From Desulfuromonas acetexigens (lineage in GTDB: Bacteria > Desulfobacterota > Desulfuromonadia > Desulfuromonadales > Trichloromonadaceae), in assembly GCF_900111775.1 (NCBI RefSeq), contig NZ_FOJJ01000038.1:62001-126000 (forward strand): 64,000 bases of DNA, in the 5' to 3' direction. Within the stretch, counting starts at the first letter, position 1. Each line of letters starts with the position of its first letter. Shown here piece by piece: positions 33,777 through 43,921 of the stretch. The notes below the pieces were generated by a model that made no database searches, was not told the DNA's origin, and saw only the letters and a list, made by a program, of their open reading frames with translations. The translations under genes and the position numbers were made by a program.

Positions 33777-36266
33777 TCAGCCCCCCGGCAGCCGCCGTTT
33801 GACCAGTCGGGTGGCGACGGCGTTCCAGGGGTCGTCGGGCCAGGGGTGCTTGGGGTAGCGCCCCTTCATTTCTTTCTTCACTTCGGGATAGACCCGGTCC
33901 CAGAAGCTGCGCAGGTCGTCGGTGACGGCCAACGGCCGCCCGGCCGGGGAAAGGAGATGGATCAGCACCGGCAACTCCCCCTCGACCAGGCGCGGGGTTT
34001 CGGCCAGGCCGAAGAGTTCCTGGAGCTTGCAGGCCAGCACCGGCCGCTCGCTGCCCTGGTAATCGACCCGGATGCGCGAGCCGCTCGGCACTTCCAGCCG
34101 TTCGGGGGCGAGGCGGTCCAGCGTCCGCGCCCGCTCCCAACTGAGCAACCCGTGCAGGGCAGGGAGGAGCGCCACCCGGCGCAACCCCGCCAGAGTGGTC
34201 ACGCCGGAGAGATGGGGCGCGAGCCAATCCTCCAGGGTCGCCAACAGCGCGGCGTCGGCCAGCTCGGGCCACCCCCCTTGCGGCCGCAGGCGCGCCAGTA
34301 GCATGACCCGCGCCCGCCATTGGCCAAGCTCCGGCGAACTCCAGTCGAGCAAGCCCAAACCCTGCCGCCGCAGCAGCGCCAAGAGCGCCGGAGTCACATC
34401 CTCGGGGAGCGCCTTGACCGGCCGTTCCTGTACGATCACCGCGCCAAGCCGTCGCGCCTCGCGGGCGATGACCCGTCCCGCGCTTTCCTCCCACTCCACT
34501 TCGCGCCGCCAGTCGAGCGCCTTGCCGAAGAGCTCTTCGATCCATTCCCGCGACAGACGGCTGGCAAGGCGAATTTCCCCCTCGGCGCCCGGTTTTCCTT
34601 CCAACTCCACCGCCACCAGCCACTCACCGCCCTTGACCGACGAACGGGGGGAAAGGCGCGCCCCCTGGCCGCCACTGAGCCGATAACGACCGCTGCCGGC
34701 TTCCCGCTCCCGGCCAATACGGTCGGGAAAAGCGACGGCCAGCAGGCGACCAACGCTTTCGCCGTCCGCCGGTGCGGATTGGGAATCCTCCGTGCCCAGC
34801 AGGCGGCGGAACTGGCGGGCCGCCCGCGTCACCCCCTCGGCTCCCGAACGACGGAGCAATTCCAGGCGGTCGAGCAGGTCGCTTTCCCCGGCGTGACGGG
34901 GGGGTTCCCCTCCGGATAAGAGATCGCGTTCGGAAAGGAGCGCCGCCAGATCGGCCCCGAGCGCCGGACAACCGGAGTCCCGCGCCGCCAGCAGCAACCG
35001 GGCCAGCCGGGGATGAAGCGGGAGCGCCGCCATGGCTTCGCCCAAGGGGGTAATGCGGTCGCCTGCATCGAGGGCGCCGAGCAGGCGCAAAAGCGCCCGC
35101 GCTCCGGCCAGATGTCCGGCCGGGGGCGGATCGAGCCAGGCGAGCTTGTTGGCGTCGTCCACCCCCCAACGGGCCAGATCGAGGGCCAGGGAAGCGAGGT
35201 CGGCGCCGCGGATTTCCGGCGGAGTGAAGGGAAGCAGCGCCCCGTGCAGCCCTTCCGGCCAGAGCCGATAGCAGATGCCCGGCCCCAGACGCCCGGCCCG
35301 TCCGGCCCGCTGTTCGGCGCTGGCGCGGGAGATGCGGGTCAGCACCAGAGTCGTCATCCCCCGGGCGGTATCGAAGCGGGGGCGACGCTCCCAGCCGGCG
35401 TCGACCACCACCGCCACCCCGTCGATGGTCAGGCTGGTTTCGGCGATGTTGGTGGCCAGCACCACCCGCCGCCGGGGGCCAGGGAGAATGGCCCGCTCCT
35501 GCTCGGCGAAATGGAGATCGCCGTAGAGAGGGCGGATGTCGACCGCTCCAGTCAGATCGACCAAGCGGGCGGCGCAACGGCGAATCTCCCCGGCGCCGGG
35601 GAGAAAAACGAGCAGATCGCCGCTCGTTTCCTTAAGCGCCCGGCGCACGGCGGCGGCGACAATCTCGTCCAGCCGGCCCACGGGTTCCCGGTCGAGATAG
35701 CGGATCTCCACTGGATGGGCGCGGCCGGCGCTGCTGACCAGAGGCGCGTCGCCGAGCAGGCGGGCGACCGGTTCGGCGTCGAGGGTCGCCGACATGACCA
35801 GGATTTTCAAATCCTCGCGCAAGCCCTGCTGGGCATCGCGGCAGAGAGCCAGAGCCAGATCGGAGTTGAGGTTACGCTCGTGGAATTCGTCGAAGATCAC
35901 CAACCCGACCCCGGCCAGTTCCGGATCGCTTTGCAGGCGGCGGGTGAGAATCCCCTCGGTGACCACCTCGACGCGGGTGGCGCGAGAAATCTTACGTTCA
36001 TAGCGAATGACGTAGCCGACGGTGGCGCCGACCGCCTCGCCCAGCTGCCGGGCCATGTAGCGGGCGGCGTTGGTCGCCGCCAAACGGCGCGGTTCCAGCA
36101 TCAGGATCGACCGCCCATCCAGCCAGGGGGCGTCGAGCAGGGCCAACGGCACGCGGGTGGTCTTGCCCGCGCCGGGCGGAGCCTGCAACACGGCGCAATC
36201 ATGGGCGGAAAGCGCCGCCCGCAAGGCCGGAAGCGCCTCGGCGATCGGCAGCTCGGGAAAAGACAT
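33777..36266 (-). CDS. hrpB: ATP-dependent helicase HrpB
   Basis: This is an 829-residue DEAH helicase: Walker A QAPPGAGKTTRVPLALL, DEFH box (IFDEFHERNLNSDLAL), SAT motif, QRAGRAGRLGPG, then an HA2 domain and the C-terminal HrpB domain (KGRYPKHPWPDDPWNA). It unwinds RNA or nucleoprotein; its physiological role is poorly defined. Its start overlaps the aminotransferase stop by 1 nt, so both genes form an operon. Confidence 0.95.
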   Translation of the reverse strand: MSFPELPIAEALPALRAALSAHDCAVLQAPPGAGKTTRVPLALLDAPWLDGRSILMLEPRRLAATNAARYMARQLGEAVGATVGYVIRYERKISRATRVEVVTEGILTRRLQSDPELAGVGLVIFDEFHERNLNSDLALALCRDAQQGLREDLKILVMSATLDAEPVARLLGDAPLVSSAGRAHPVEIRYLDREPVGRLDEIVAAAVRRALKETSGDLLVFLPGAGEIRRCAARLVDLTGAVDIRPLYGDLHFAEQERAILPGPRRRVVLATNIAETSLTIDGVAVVVDAGWERRPRFDTARGMTTLVLTRISRASAEQRAGRAGRLGPGICYRLWPEGLHGALLPFTPPEIRGADLASLALDLARWGVDDANKLAWLDPPPAGHLAGARALLRLLGALDAGDRITPLGEAMAALPLHPRLARLLLAARDSGCPALGADLAALLSERDLLSGGEPPRHAGESDLLDRLELLRRSGAEGVTRAARQFRRLLGTEDSQSAPADGESVGRLLAVAFPDRIGREREAGSGRYRLSGGQGARLSPRSSVKGGEWLVAVELEGKPGAEGEIRLASRLSREWIEELFGKALDWRREVEWEESAGRVIAREARRLGAVIVQERPVKALPEDVTPALLALLRRQGLGLLDWSSPELGQWRARVMLLARLRPQGGWPELADAALLATLEDWLAPHLSGVTTLAGLRRVALLPALHGLLSWERARTLDRLAPERLEVPSGSRIRVDYQGSERPVLACKLQELFGLAETPRLVEGELPVLIHLLSPAGRPLAVTDDLRSFWDRVYPEVKKEMKGRYPKHPWPDDPWNAVATRLVKRRLPGG

Positions 36267-37435
36267 CAGGGGCGAAATTCGAGGAAGCGACTTACCGCCT
36301 CGGGGATCTCGGCCTCGCGGATATTACCGAAGGCCAGGCGCAGATAGCCTTCCATATCCGGACCGAAGACTTCGCCGGGCAGGCAGATGAGGTTGGCCTC
36401 GTCGGCCAGTCGCCGCGCCACCTGCCGCCCGGTGGCTCTGGCCGACGGATGCCTGACCCAGGCGAAGAAGCCGCCGCTGGCCGCCAGTTTAAAGGGATTG
36501 TCGGGGCGGACGAAAGCGGCGCGGAAGGCGTCGTGACGCCGCTGCATCATCCGGCGGTTGGCGACGATCCAGTCATCCAGATGCTCGACGCCGTAACGGA
36601 TCGCCTGCTGGGTGACGCGCGGCGCGCAGACCACCATGGTGTCCTGAGCCTTGAGGGCATGATGAATGAAGCGCTCCGACGCCACCAGCGCCCCGGCCCG
36701 ATAGCCGGTGAGGGCGAAGGTCTTGCCGAAGGAGGCGATCTGCACCAGATGATCGCCCCAGGCCGGGTCGCAGAAGAGGTCATGCGGCGGCGCGTCGATA
36801 AAGGCGTTGTAGGTTTCGTCCAGCACCAGGGCGATGCCCTGGGCGCGGGCCAGTTCGAAAAGGCGGCGCAGGGTCGCGGGGGGCGTCACCGCCCCGGTCG
36901 GGTTGCTCGGCGTCACCAGCAAAATGGCGCGGGTTTTCGCCGTAATCAGGCGCGCGATGACGTCCACATCCGGCTGTCCGCCGGAGGCGGCGTCGAAGGG
37001 GGCGTAGACCGAGCGGATCCCGAGCATGTCGAGGCCCATGGCGTGATCGAAATAGTAGGGCGTCTGCACCACCACTTCATCCCCGGCTTGACACAGCACC
37101 ATCATCGCCAGCCAGAAGGCCTGACTGGCGCCGATGGTCAGGCACAGCTCTTCCGGCTTCAGCGCCGCCCCGTAGATCCGCCCGTACCAGTCGCAGACCG
37201 CCGCGCGCGCTTCAAGCAGCCCCTCGTCGGGGGAATACTTGGAAGTCAGCGGATCGGCAAGCAGTCCTTGCAGGTGAGCGGTCAACTCCGGCGCCGGAGC
37301 ATAATCGGGCACCGCCTGACAGAGATCGACCAGCGGCTTCTCCGCCGGAAACTCGCGCCCGGCGATCCAGCCCTTGACCTCGGAAATCGGCGGGAAATGC
37401 ACCTTTTCGATATGGGGAGAGATGGCGAAACGCAT
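36266..37435 (-). CDS. Class I/II pyridoxal-phosphate aminotransferase
   Basis: The product is 389 residues. The fold type I core shows TIGASQAFWLAMMVLCQAGD, VTPSNPTGAV, DETYNAF and the PLP-binding Lys in SFGKTFALTGYRAG. It resembles aspartate-type aminotransferases; the substrate is not determined. The ATG at 37435 has GGGAGG 10 nt upstream; longer in-frame starts lie in non-coding-looking sequence. It is followed directly by hrpB. Confidence 0.88.
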   Translation of the reverse strand: MRFAISPHIEKVHFPPISEVKGWIAGREFPAEKPLVDLCQAVPDYAPAPELTAHLQGLLADPLTSKYSPDEGLLEARAAVCDWYGRIYGAALKPEELCLTIGASQAFWLAMMVLCQAGDEVVVQTPYYFDHAMGLDMLGIRSVYAPFDAASGGQPDVDVIARLITAKTRAILLVTPSNPTGAVTPPATLRRLFELARAQGIALVLDETYNAFIDAPPHDLFCDPAWGDHLVQIASFGKTFALTGYRAGALVASERFIHHALKAQDTMVVCAPRVTQQAIRYGVEHLDDWIVANRRMMQRRHDAFRAAFVRPDNPFKLAASGGFFAWVRHPSARATGRQVARRLADEANLICLPGEVFGPDMEGYLRLAFGNIREAEIPEAVSRFLEFRP

Positions 37436-37828
37436 AAAAAGAGGAACCTCCCTTTTAACGACCCTAAAACTGCCCGTCCTGATAAGTACGTAACGAACGC
37501 TATTTCTTTTCGCCCGCCAAACTAGCAGCAACCCCCACCTGGCAGCAAGCGTCAAAAACCGCGTCCCATAGTCAAAACGCCTAAGGGACAACGCCATTCC
37601 ACAAAAACTGGGGTACACCATCCCTTCATGCCAGTCTAAAAATCGCATGTCTTTTAGCCTAATCAAAAATTAACACTTCTGAATTATTCAACAAATTCGT
37701 TGAGTTGGTAGACGAATCATGACTTCACCCATCCGCTTTCGGAAAGCGCGAATTTAATTCTTCGACAATTGGTGCAAAAATTGCTTTTTGTTGGAAAACC
37801 TTGAAACGATATTCACTGTGGAGGTCTC
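37436..37828. other. Divergent intergenic region with sigma-54 promoter
   Basis: About 390 bp lie between the aminotransferase and chemoreceptor genes. The half near the chemoreceptor is AT-rich and contains a sigma-54 promoter. No gene was found. Confidence 0.6.
37770..37784 (+). promoter_or_regulatory. Sigma-54 promoter of the chemoreceptor gene
   Basis: TGGTGCAAAAATTGC has GG and GC at the exact -24/-12 spacing and an intact TTGC. The predicted transcript starts near 37796, 33 nt before the ATG. Confidence 0.65.
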
Positions 37829-39988
37829 ATGAAAAATGTACGGATCGGCGTAAAACTGGTGGGCGGCTTCCTCTTGGTCGGTCTGATCACCCTGGCGGTA
37901 GGGCTGATCGGCGTCAAAGGGCTAACCGGATTGACGAACAATATTCAGGATGTTTCCGAAGAGCTCAACGCCGTGCAATATCTCTACATCATCAAAGAGT
38001 CCGGTCAGGGTTCGACCATCGTCCATCGCTCCCTGCTCAATCCCGCCTTCACCCCGAAGGAGCGCGAGGCACTCTACGCCGAGAACGTGCGCACCCGAGG
38101 TGCGATCCGCGCCGCCCGCGAAGCCTACGAAACGTTGCCGAAATCCCCGGAGGAGCAGGTTCTATATGACAATCTATCTTCCGCGTGGCGCAGCCGAGGC
38201 GAAGCGGTGGACCATTTCACCGAATTGTCCCACAAACTCGACGCCACCGGCATTATCGACCCCGTGGGTCTGCGCGCCGGTCTGGAGAAGTTTCGCGGCG
38301 ATCACTACCGCGCTGCGCTCCTGACTCAAAATCTGATCCACGGCGGCACCTCTTTCGAAGGGGGGGATGATGCTACCCTTTGCGCCTTTGGCCGCTGGCT
38401 CGCCACCATCCACATCCCCAACCCCCAACTGAACCAACTTCTAACGGAAATTCGCGGAACTCATCAGGGTTTCCACGGTGCCATCGCTCGCGTCAAGGAG
38501 GCTGTGGCGCAGGGCGACAGTGAGCAGGCCCAAACCATTTATCGCGAAAGCATGATGCCGGCGGTGGACAAGACCCTGGCCAGCTTCGACGCCATGCTGC
38601 AAATCGCCAACGAGGCCAGCGCCCTCTACCAGGAAATGAACGCGCAGCTCATGGGGCCGGTGCGGGAACGCAGCGAAAAGACCTACGAAATGCTTGACAA
38701 TCTGATCGCCTTGACCAAGGGACATGCCGATAAAGCCACAATCACTGCCGTGAGCGCAAACCGCCAGGCCACCGACCTGAGCACCCTGGGCATGATTACC
38801 GGCGCGGTTCTGGCCGTCGGCCTCGGTCTGCTGCTCTCCCGCAGCATCACCCGCCCCTTGGGTCGGACCCTGGAAATGATCGAGGATCTTGCGGCGGGGC
38901 GCCTGGGACGGCGCCTAGGCATGAACCGCCAGGACGAAATCGGGCAGATGGCCCGGGCCATGGATGATTTCGCCGACAATCTCGAAAAGGAAGTGCTTGA
39001 GTCCTTTCAGCGTCTGGCCGACGGAGACTTCACCTTCCAAGCCCAGGGACTGATCCGCGAGCCGCTGGCCCGCGCCAACCAGAGCCTCAATGCCCTGGTG
39101 ACCGATCTGCAGCAGGTCGCCGGTCAGATCGCCGGCGCCGGAGGGGAAGTGGCGGACGCCAGCCAGTCCCTCTCCCAGGGGGCGACGGAACAGGCCAGTT
39201 CCCTGGAGGAAATTTCCGCCTCCATGACGGAGATGGTGGAACAGACCCGGCAGAGCGCGGAAAACGCCCGCCAGGCCGACCAATTGGCGAACAGCGCGCA
39301 AGGGGATGCCGAGGCGGGCAACACCAAGATGCAAGCCATGACCCAAGCCATGGCGGAAATCGCCAGTGCCGGGCAGAATATCTCCAAGATCATCAAGACA
39401 ATCGAGGAAATCGCCTTCCAAACCAACCTGCTCGCCCTCAACGCGGCGGTCGAGGCGGCCCGTGCCGGACAGCACGGCAAAGGCTTCGCGGTGGTCGCCG
39501 AGGAGGTGCGCAACCTCGCCGCCCGCAGCGCCAAAGCCGCTCAAGAGACGGCGGAACTCATTGAGGGGGCCGTGAATAAGACCACGCGCGGAACCCAGAT
39601 CGCCCAGGAAACCGCCGAGGCGCTGGATAACATTGTCGGGGGGGTGAGAAAGGTTTCGGATCTGGTCGGAGAAATCGCCGCCGCAGTTAACGAACAGGCC
39701 GAAGGCATCGGCCAGGTCAACATCGCCCTGTCCCAAATCGACCAGGTCACCCAGCAGAACACCGCCAACGCCGAAGAGAGCGCGGCGGCCGCCGAGGAAC
39801 TCTCGGCCCAGGCCCAGCAGTTAAGGGAAATGCTCGGCCGCTTCCATTTGCAGGGTCAAGGGATAGATCAGCCACTGCGCCCGGCGAAGTCTGCTTTGGA
39901 GAAACAACAGAGGGTCAAGGCCCCCTGGGGTGAAACACCGACTACACCGATGATTTCCCTGGATGATGCGGAATTCGCCCGATACTGA
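37829..39988 (+). CDS. Methyl-accepting chemotaxis protein with periplasmic CZB domain
   Basis: The product is 719 residues: TM1 (about 10-32), a periplasmic helical sensor (about 35-320), TM2 (about 322-342), HAMP, and a signalling domain with the hairpin tip [21 protein letters not shown]. The distal sensor carries LCAFGRWL and THQGFHGAI, the Cys-Trp-His pattern of the chemoreceptor zinc-binding (CZB) domain, here outside the membrane. GGAGGT precedes the ATG. It probably senses zinc or an oxidant via the Zn-Cys centre. It is a single gene with its own sigma-54 promoter and terminator. Confidence 0.9.
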   Translation: MKNVRIGVKLVGGFLLVGLITLAVGLIGVKGLTGLTNNIQDVSEELNAVQYLYIIKESGQGSTIVHRSLLNPAFTPKEREALYAENVRTRGAIRAAREAYETLPKSPEEQVLYDNLSSAWRSRGEAVDHFTELSHKLDATGIIDPVGLRAGLEKFRGDHYRAALLTQNLIHGGTSFEGGDDATLCAFGRWLATIHIPNPQLNQLLTEIRGTHQGFHGAIARVKEAVAQGDSEQAQTIYRESMMPAVDKTLASFDAMLQIANEASALYQEMNAQLMGPVRERSEKTYEMLDNLIALTKGHADKATITAVSANRQATDLSTLGMITGAVLAVGLGLLLSRSITRPLGRTLEMIEDLAAGRLGRRLGMNRQDEIGQMARAMDDFADNLEKEVLESFQRLADGDFTFQAQGLIREPLARANQSLNALVTDLQQVAGQIAGAGGEVADASQSLSQGATEQASSLEEISASMTEMVEQTRQSAENARQADQLANSAQGDAEAGNTKMQAMTQAMAEIASAGQNISKIIKTIEEIAFQTNLLALNAAVEAARAGQHGKGFAVVAEEVRNLAARSAKAAQETAELIEGAVNKTTRGTQIAQETAEALDNIVGGVRKVSDLVGEIAAAVNEQAEGIGQVNIALSQIDQVTQQNTANAEESAAAAEELSAQAQQLREMLGRFHLQGQGIDQPLRPAKSALEKQQRVKAPWGETPTTPMISLDDAEFARY

Positions 39989-40022
39989 ACGGGAGATCGA
40001 CCTCGCAACGTCAAATACCTAC

Positions 40023-40059
40023 ATGCGCCGGACGCTCTACAAAGGAACGTCCGGCGCAT
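40023..40059 (+). terminator. Hairpin terminator after the chemoreceptor gene
   Basis: A perfect 12 bp stem (ATGCGCCGGACG with its complement) has a 13 nt loop and lies 35 nt after the stop. Confidence 0.75.
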
Positions 40060-40181
40060 TTCCTTCGCGGGGGAAAAGCGGCTCCCGATTCTTCGAAAAT
40101 TACAACCCGGCGTGTCCCGGACAGGACCGGTGGAACGCAGGCTCAATCCATACCCGAAAAAACTCCTTCCATCTGGCCCCC

Positions 40182-41318
40182 TCACGCTCGCCGGATGATC
40201 TCCACCAGCAGTTCGGCGACCCGTTCCATATCCTCGACCTTGACCTGTTCGTCGACGGTGTGGACGCGGTCCATGCCGGTGCCGAGAATGACCGTTTCAA
40301 TGCCGTGGCCGTTGAAGATGTTGGCATCGGAGCCGCCGCCGGCGGCCTCGACGGCGATACTTCGCCCCAGGGCGGCGCCGGCCTCGCGCACCAGTTGGAC
40401 GATGTCGGCGTCCTCGGCCACCTGCATCAGCGGGTAATCGCCGATCACCTCGACCTTGACCGCGCCGTGGACAACCTTGCCGTCGATGGCGACGGAGGCG
40501 TTCAGGGCGGCGCGCTGGAAGCAGCCGACCATATGCTCGGTCTGGCGGGTGAGCTTGTCGACGTCGTGACTGCGCACCTCCCCTTCGATCACCACCCGGT
40601 TGGGAACGATGTTGGTCGCCTGTCCCCCTTCGATGGTGCCGAGATTGGCGGTGGTTTCATCGTCGATGCGCCCCAGCTTCATCTCGGCGACGGCTTTTCC
40701 GGCGATGGCGATGGCCGACAGCCCCTGCTCGGGGGCGATGCCGGCGTGGGCCTCGCGGCCGAGAATCTCGAAGCGCAGCTTGTTGGCGCAGGGGGCCTTG
40801 CGGATGATGCGATCGACGCCGCTGGTGTCGAGGGCGAGGGCGCGGCGGGAGCGAACCAGCGAATAGTCGAGCAGCTTGGCGCCAACCAGGCCGATCTCCT
40901 CGCAGATGGTCACCACCACTTCGAGGGGACCGTGGGGAATGTTTTGCTCGCGGATGACTTCGAGGGCTTCGATGATCTCGGCGATCCCCGCCTTATCGTC
41001 GGCGCCGAGGATCGTCTCGCCGGCGCTGGTGAAAACACCGTCGGCAAGGACCGGCACGACGCCATCGACGGGCTCAACGGTATCCATATGGACCGAGAGC
41101 ATGAGCGGCTCGGACTCCTTGCCCCGCGCCGGGATCTCAACGATCAGGTTGCCGCTTTCGCTGCCGGCACTCGCGCCGGCGCCATCCATCGTCACCGTGC
41201 CGCCCAGGTCCTGAAAGCGCCGGGTCAGATAGCGGGAGATTTCCCCTTCCCGACGGGAAGGGCTGGCGATGGCCGCCTGACGGGCAAATTCTGCACAAAG
41301 TCGTTCTCGATTGATCAT
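40182..41318 (-). CDS. M20-family metallopeptidase (PepT-like)
   Basis: The product is 378 residues. Metal-site motifs are SVHMDTVEP, LGADDKAGIAEI, CEEIGLVGAK and a C-terminal GGGSDANIFNGHG. The pattern fits the PepT-like M20 peptidases that remove N-terminal residues from small peptides. A PepT-like dimerisation domain lies at about 180-290. GGAAGG precedes the ATG. It is a single gene. Confidence 0.87.
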   Translation of the reverse strand: MINRERLCAEFARQAAIASPSRREGEISRYLTRRFQDLGGTVTMDGAGASAGSESGNLIVEIPARGKESEPLMLSVHMDTVEPVDGVVPVLADGVFTSAGETILGADDKAGIAEIIEALEVIREQNIPHGPLEVVVTICEEIGLVGAKLLDYSLVRSRRALALDTSGVDRIIRKAPCANKLRFEILGREAHAGIAPEQGLSAIAIAGKAVAEMKLGRIDDETTANLGTIEGGQATNIVPNRVVIEGEVRSHDVDKLTRQTEHMVGCFQRAALNASVAIDGKVVHGAVKVEVIGDYPLMQVAEDADIVQLVREAGAALGRSIAVEAAGGGSDANIFNGHGIETVILGTGMDRVHTVDEQVKVEDMERVAELLVEIIRRA

Positions 41319-41428
41319 GGGGGGACCTTCCTTCGGGAATGAAAATCAAGGGGTTAAGAATAGCACGGCGCTTTGGGCAAGCCAAGCTTTACGCCACCGA
41401 GGGAAAGCTTCCGCGTGCGACTCAATCC

Positions 41429-41457
41429 TTGATTTCACAGGTCATTAATCGTACACT
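41429..41457 (+). promoter_or_regulatory. Predicted sigma-70 promoter of the MshEN gene
   Basis: TTGATT and TACACT are separated by 17 bp. The leader would be about 110 nt. Confidence 0.45.
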
Positions 41458-41572
41458 GACAAAATTGCAAGTAACTGAATCGGCGGCGAATCGGGGCGCC
41501 GTCTCAGCAATCGGCACGACTCGCCCCCCTCCCCGCGATCCTCCTTATCCGTGCCCCACGAGAAAGACTGCC

Positions 41573-42664
41573 ATGGCCATCAGAATCGGCGAACTGCTGG
41601 TACGGGAAAAACTCATCACCCTGGCCCAGCTTGAGGAAGCCCTCAAGTGTCAGGTCATTTTTGGCGGACGCCTCGGCACCAACCTCATCGAGATGGGCCT
41701 GCTCGAAGAGGGGGATATCGCCCGCATTCTCAGTAAGAAACTGGGTGTCCCCTTTCTCGACCCCCCGGGGCTGCTGATGAACATCCCCCAGGATGTCATC
41801 GAGCTGATCTCCCCGGAAGACGCGGCCCGCTATCAGATCATTCCCCTGCGCATGGAAGGCCGCCGCCTTTCCCTGGGCATGGTCGATCCTTCGGATCTCA
41901 AGGCCATCGACGAGGTCGCCTTTCGCACCGGTTTCGTCATCCGCCCCGTCGTCGTCCCCGAAGTGCGCATCGTTCTGGCTCTGGAAAAGTACTACCAGAT
42001 CGAGCGCAAGTTGCGCTATATCAATACCCCGCTGCTGCGCGAGGAGCGTTTCCCCGAGCCACCCAAGGCCCCGGAACCGGTTTCGGACGACCTCTGGTTC
42101 GAGGAAATCGAGGAGCAGGTGGCCGGCGAACCTTCTTTGCCGCTGGAACCGGAACTGCACGCCGAATTCGTCAAGGAACATACCATCGACGAACTCTCCC
42201 GGGAACTGGCCGAGGCCTCGGAGCGGGACGATATCGCCGACGCCATCGTTCAGTACCTGGGGCAAAGGCTCAAGTGCGGGGCGATGTTCCTGGTGCGGGG
42301 GGATCTGGCCATGGGCTGGAAAGCGGTACTCAACAAAGAGCCGGTTCCGGCCTTCGCCCAGCTGCAGATTCCCCTGGACGAAGCCTCGGTCCTCAAGACC
42401 GTGGCGCAGACCGCCGGCTACTATCTCGGTCCGGTCCCCCGCTCCCCCTTCAACTCGATGATGCTGCAGGAATTCGGCGGACGCGTTCCGAAAACCGTGC
42501 TGTTGGTGCCGCTGGTCATGATGGGGCGCGTCGTCGGTATCCTCTATGTCGACAGTGACGAGCAATCCCTCGGTGATGAGCTTCCCGAACTGCAGCGTCT
42601 GGCCGCCAAGGCGATCATGGCTTTCGAGATTCTCATCCTCAAACACAAGATTCTGCAAACCTGA
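41573..42664 (+). CDS. Orphan MshEN (predicted c-di-GMP-binding) protein
   Basis: The product is 363 residues. Residues 4-27 (RIGELLV..., ending Q27) and 33-56 (RLGTNLIEMG...) form two 24-residue motifs exactly 5 residues apart, the arrangement of MshEN c-di-GMP-binding domains. A T2SSE N-terminal fold continues to about 150. The secretion ATPase that normally follows is absent. Instead there is an acidic linker (about 155-200) and a GAF-like C-terminal domain (about 205-363). The ATG at 41573 is used because upstream in-frame sequence looks non-coding. The downstream TPR gene may be its partner. It may be a stand-alone c-di-GMP receptor. Confidence 0.8.
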   Translation: MAIRIGELLVREKLITLAQLEEALKCQVIFGGRLGTNLIEMGLLEEGDIARILSKKLGVPFLDPPGLLMNIPQDVIELISPEDAARYQIIPLRMEGRRLSLGMVDPSDLKAIDEVAFRTGFVIRPVVVPEVRIVLALEKYYQIERKLRYINTPLLREERFPEPPKAPEPVSDDLWFEEIEEQVAGEPSLPLEPELHAEFVKEHTIDELSRELAEASERDDIADAIVQYLGQRLKCGAMFLVRGDLAMGWKAVLNKEPVPAFAQLQIPLDEASVLKTVAQTAGYYLGPVPRSPFNSMMLQEFGGRVPKTVLLVPLVMMGRVVGILYVDSDEQSLGDELPELQRLAAKAIMAFEILILKHKILQT

Positions 42665-42747
42665 AAAAACGCTGTCATCCCCCTCCACCCGCCCTGGCGC
42701 CGGTTATCGGCGAAAACCAGGCAACTGACCAACAAGGTAATGAAATC

Positions 42748-43869
42748 ATGAATATGGAATCCCCCCGGGGAGCCGCCTCGGCCCCCCACGGTAAGGTCAT
42801 CGAACTGTCCAAGGAGGGACATCGACTGCTCAAGGAGAAACGTTTCCGCGAAGCCTGCGCCCTGTTTGAAGAAGCGCTCACGCTGGAACCGCACAATCCT
42901 TATATCCTCACCGGATTCGGCGATGCCTTGCGCTCGTTGAAGAATTTTCCCGCCGCCGAACGCTGCTACCGGGAAGTCCTCGACAACGATCCGAACAACC
43001 TCTTCGCCCTGCGCGGGCTGGGCGACACCTATCGCGGCCAACGGCAAACGGATAAGGCCCTGGAGCTGTGGGAGCGCTACATTCGTTTCCGGCCCCGGGA
43101 CATCTTCGTCATGACCCGTATCGCCGACGCCCACAAGACCATCGGCGACCACCGGCGCGCCGAGGAATGCTATCGGCAGGCTCTGGGCATCGATCGGGAG
43201 GACCGTTACGCGTTGATGGGCCTGGCCGATCTCTACCAGAAAATGGGAGAGGACGAGCAAGCCATCCGCCACTACGAAAAAGTGCTGGCGAAAAGCCCGC
43301 GGATGATCAACATTCTGACCATCGTCGGCAATCTGCACTGGCATCGGGGGGAACAGGAAAAGGCCCGGGAGTATTACGAAAGAACCCTGCAAATAGAAAG
43401 TCACAACTCCTACGCCCTATACGGCATGGGTAATTATTACCGCTGGCGGCGGGAGTTTGAGCGAGCCATCGAATACTGGGAACGGATTCTCGAGCGGGAC
43501 CGGGGCACCGTCAACATGCTCACCCGCCTCGCCGACGCCTACCGCAACACCGGCAAGATCGAGAAGGCGGAAAATCTCTACCGTGAAAATTTAGAGCGCG
43601 GCTACGACAAGTTCAGCCTGCTGGGCATGGCCAAGGTGCATGTCCTGCGCGGCGACAACGACAAGGTTTTGGAACGCTACCGAGAATTAATGGCCAAGGA
43701 AGAGGAAGACGGCTGGTTTTTCACGGAAATCATCGGCAAATACGGCGACGAGCGCCGCTTGGAAGCGTTGCGTTTCTACCACGGAGCGCGGGATCTGCAC
43801 CGGGAGAAACCTGAAGTCTGCCGGCGTCTGGCCGAGCAGGTGGAAAAACTGCAACTGGCTATGGAGTAA
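42748..43869 (+). CDS. TPR-repeat protein
   Basis: The 373-residue product consists almost wholly of about nine tetratricopeptide repeats (for example AERCYREVLDNDPNNLFALRG around residue 70). No signal peptide or membrane segment is present, so it is likely a cytoplasmic scaffold. AAGG lies upstream of the ATG. It lies 83 nt after the MshEN gene on the same strand and may work with it. Confidence 0.8.
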   Translation: MNMESPRGAASAPHGKVIELSKEGHRLLKEKRFREACALFEEALTLEPHNPYILTGFGDALRSLKNFPAAERCYREVLDNDPNNLFALRGLGDTYRGQRQTDKALELWERYIRFRPRDIFVMTRIADAHKTIGDHRRAEECYRQALGIDREDRYALMGLADLYQKMGEDEQAIRHYEKVLAKSPRMINILTIVGNLHWHRGEQEKAREYYERTLQIESHNSYALYGMGNYYRWRREFERAIEYWERILERDRGTVNMLTRLADAYRNTGKIEKAENLYRENLERGYDKFSLLGMAKVHVLRGDNDKVLERYRELMAKEEEDGWFFTEIIGKYGDERRLEALRFYHGARDLHREKPEVCRRLAEQVEKLQLAME

Positions 43870-43870
43870 A

Positions 43871-43888
43871 GGCGGAGCAAGCTCCGCC
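43871..43888. repeat. Short palindrome GGCGGAGC/GCTCCGCC
   Basis: An 8 bp perfect inverted repeat with a 2 nt loop is followed by CCTAT, between the TPR gene and acpH. It is similar in design to 14197-14216. Confidence 0.45.
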
Positions 43889-43921
43889 CCTATCTATTGG
43901 CAACAAAAGAAAGTCGATTTT

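Noticed and set aside
33118-34623. A 501-codon minus-strand frame across pagL-like and hrpB genes
   Set aside because: It is out of frame with two recognised genes and is Gly/Arg-rich without motifs.
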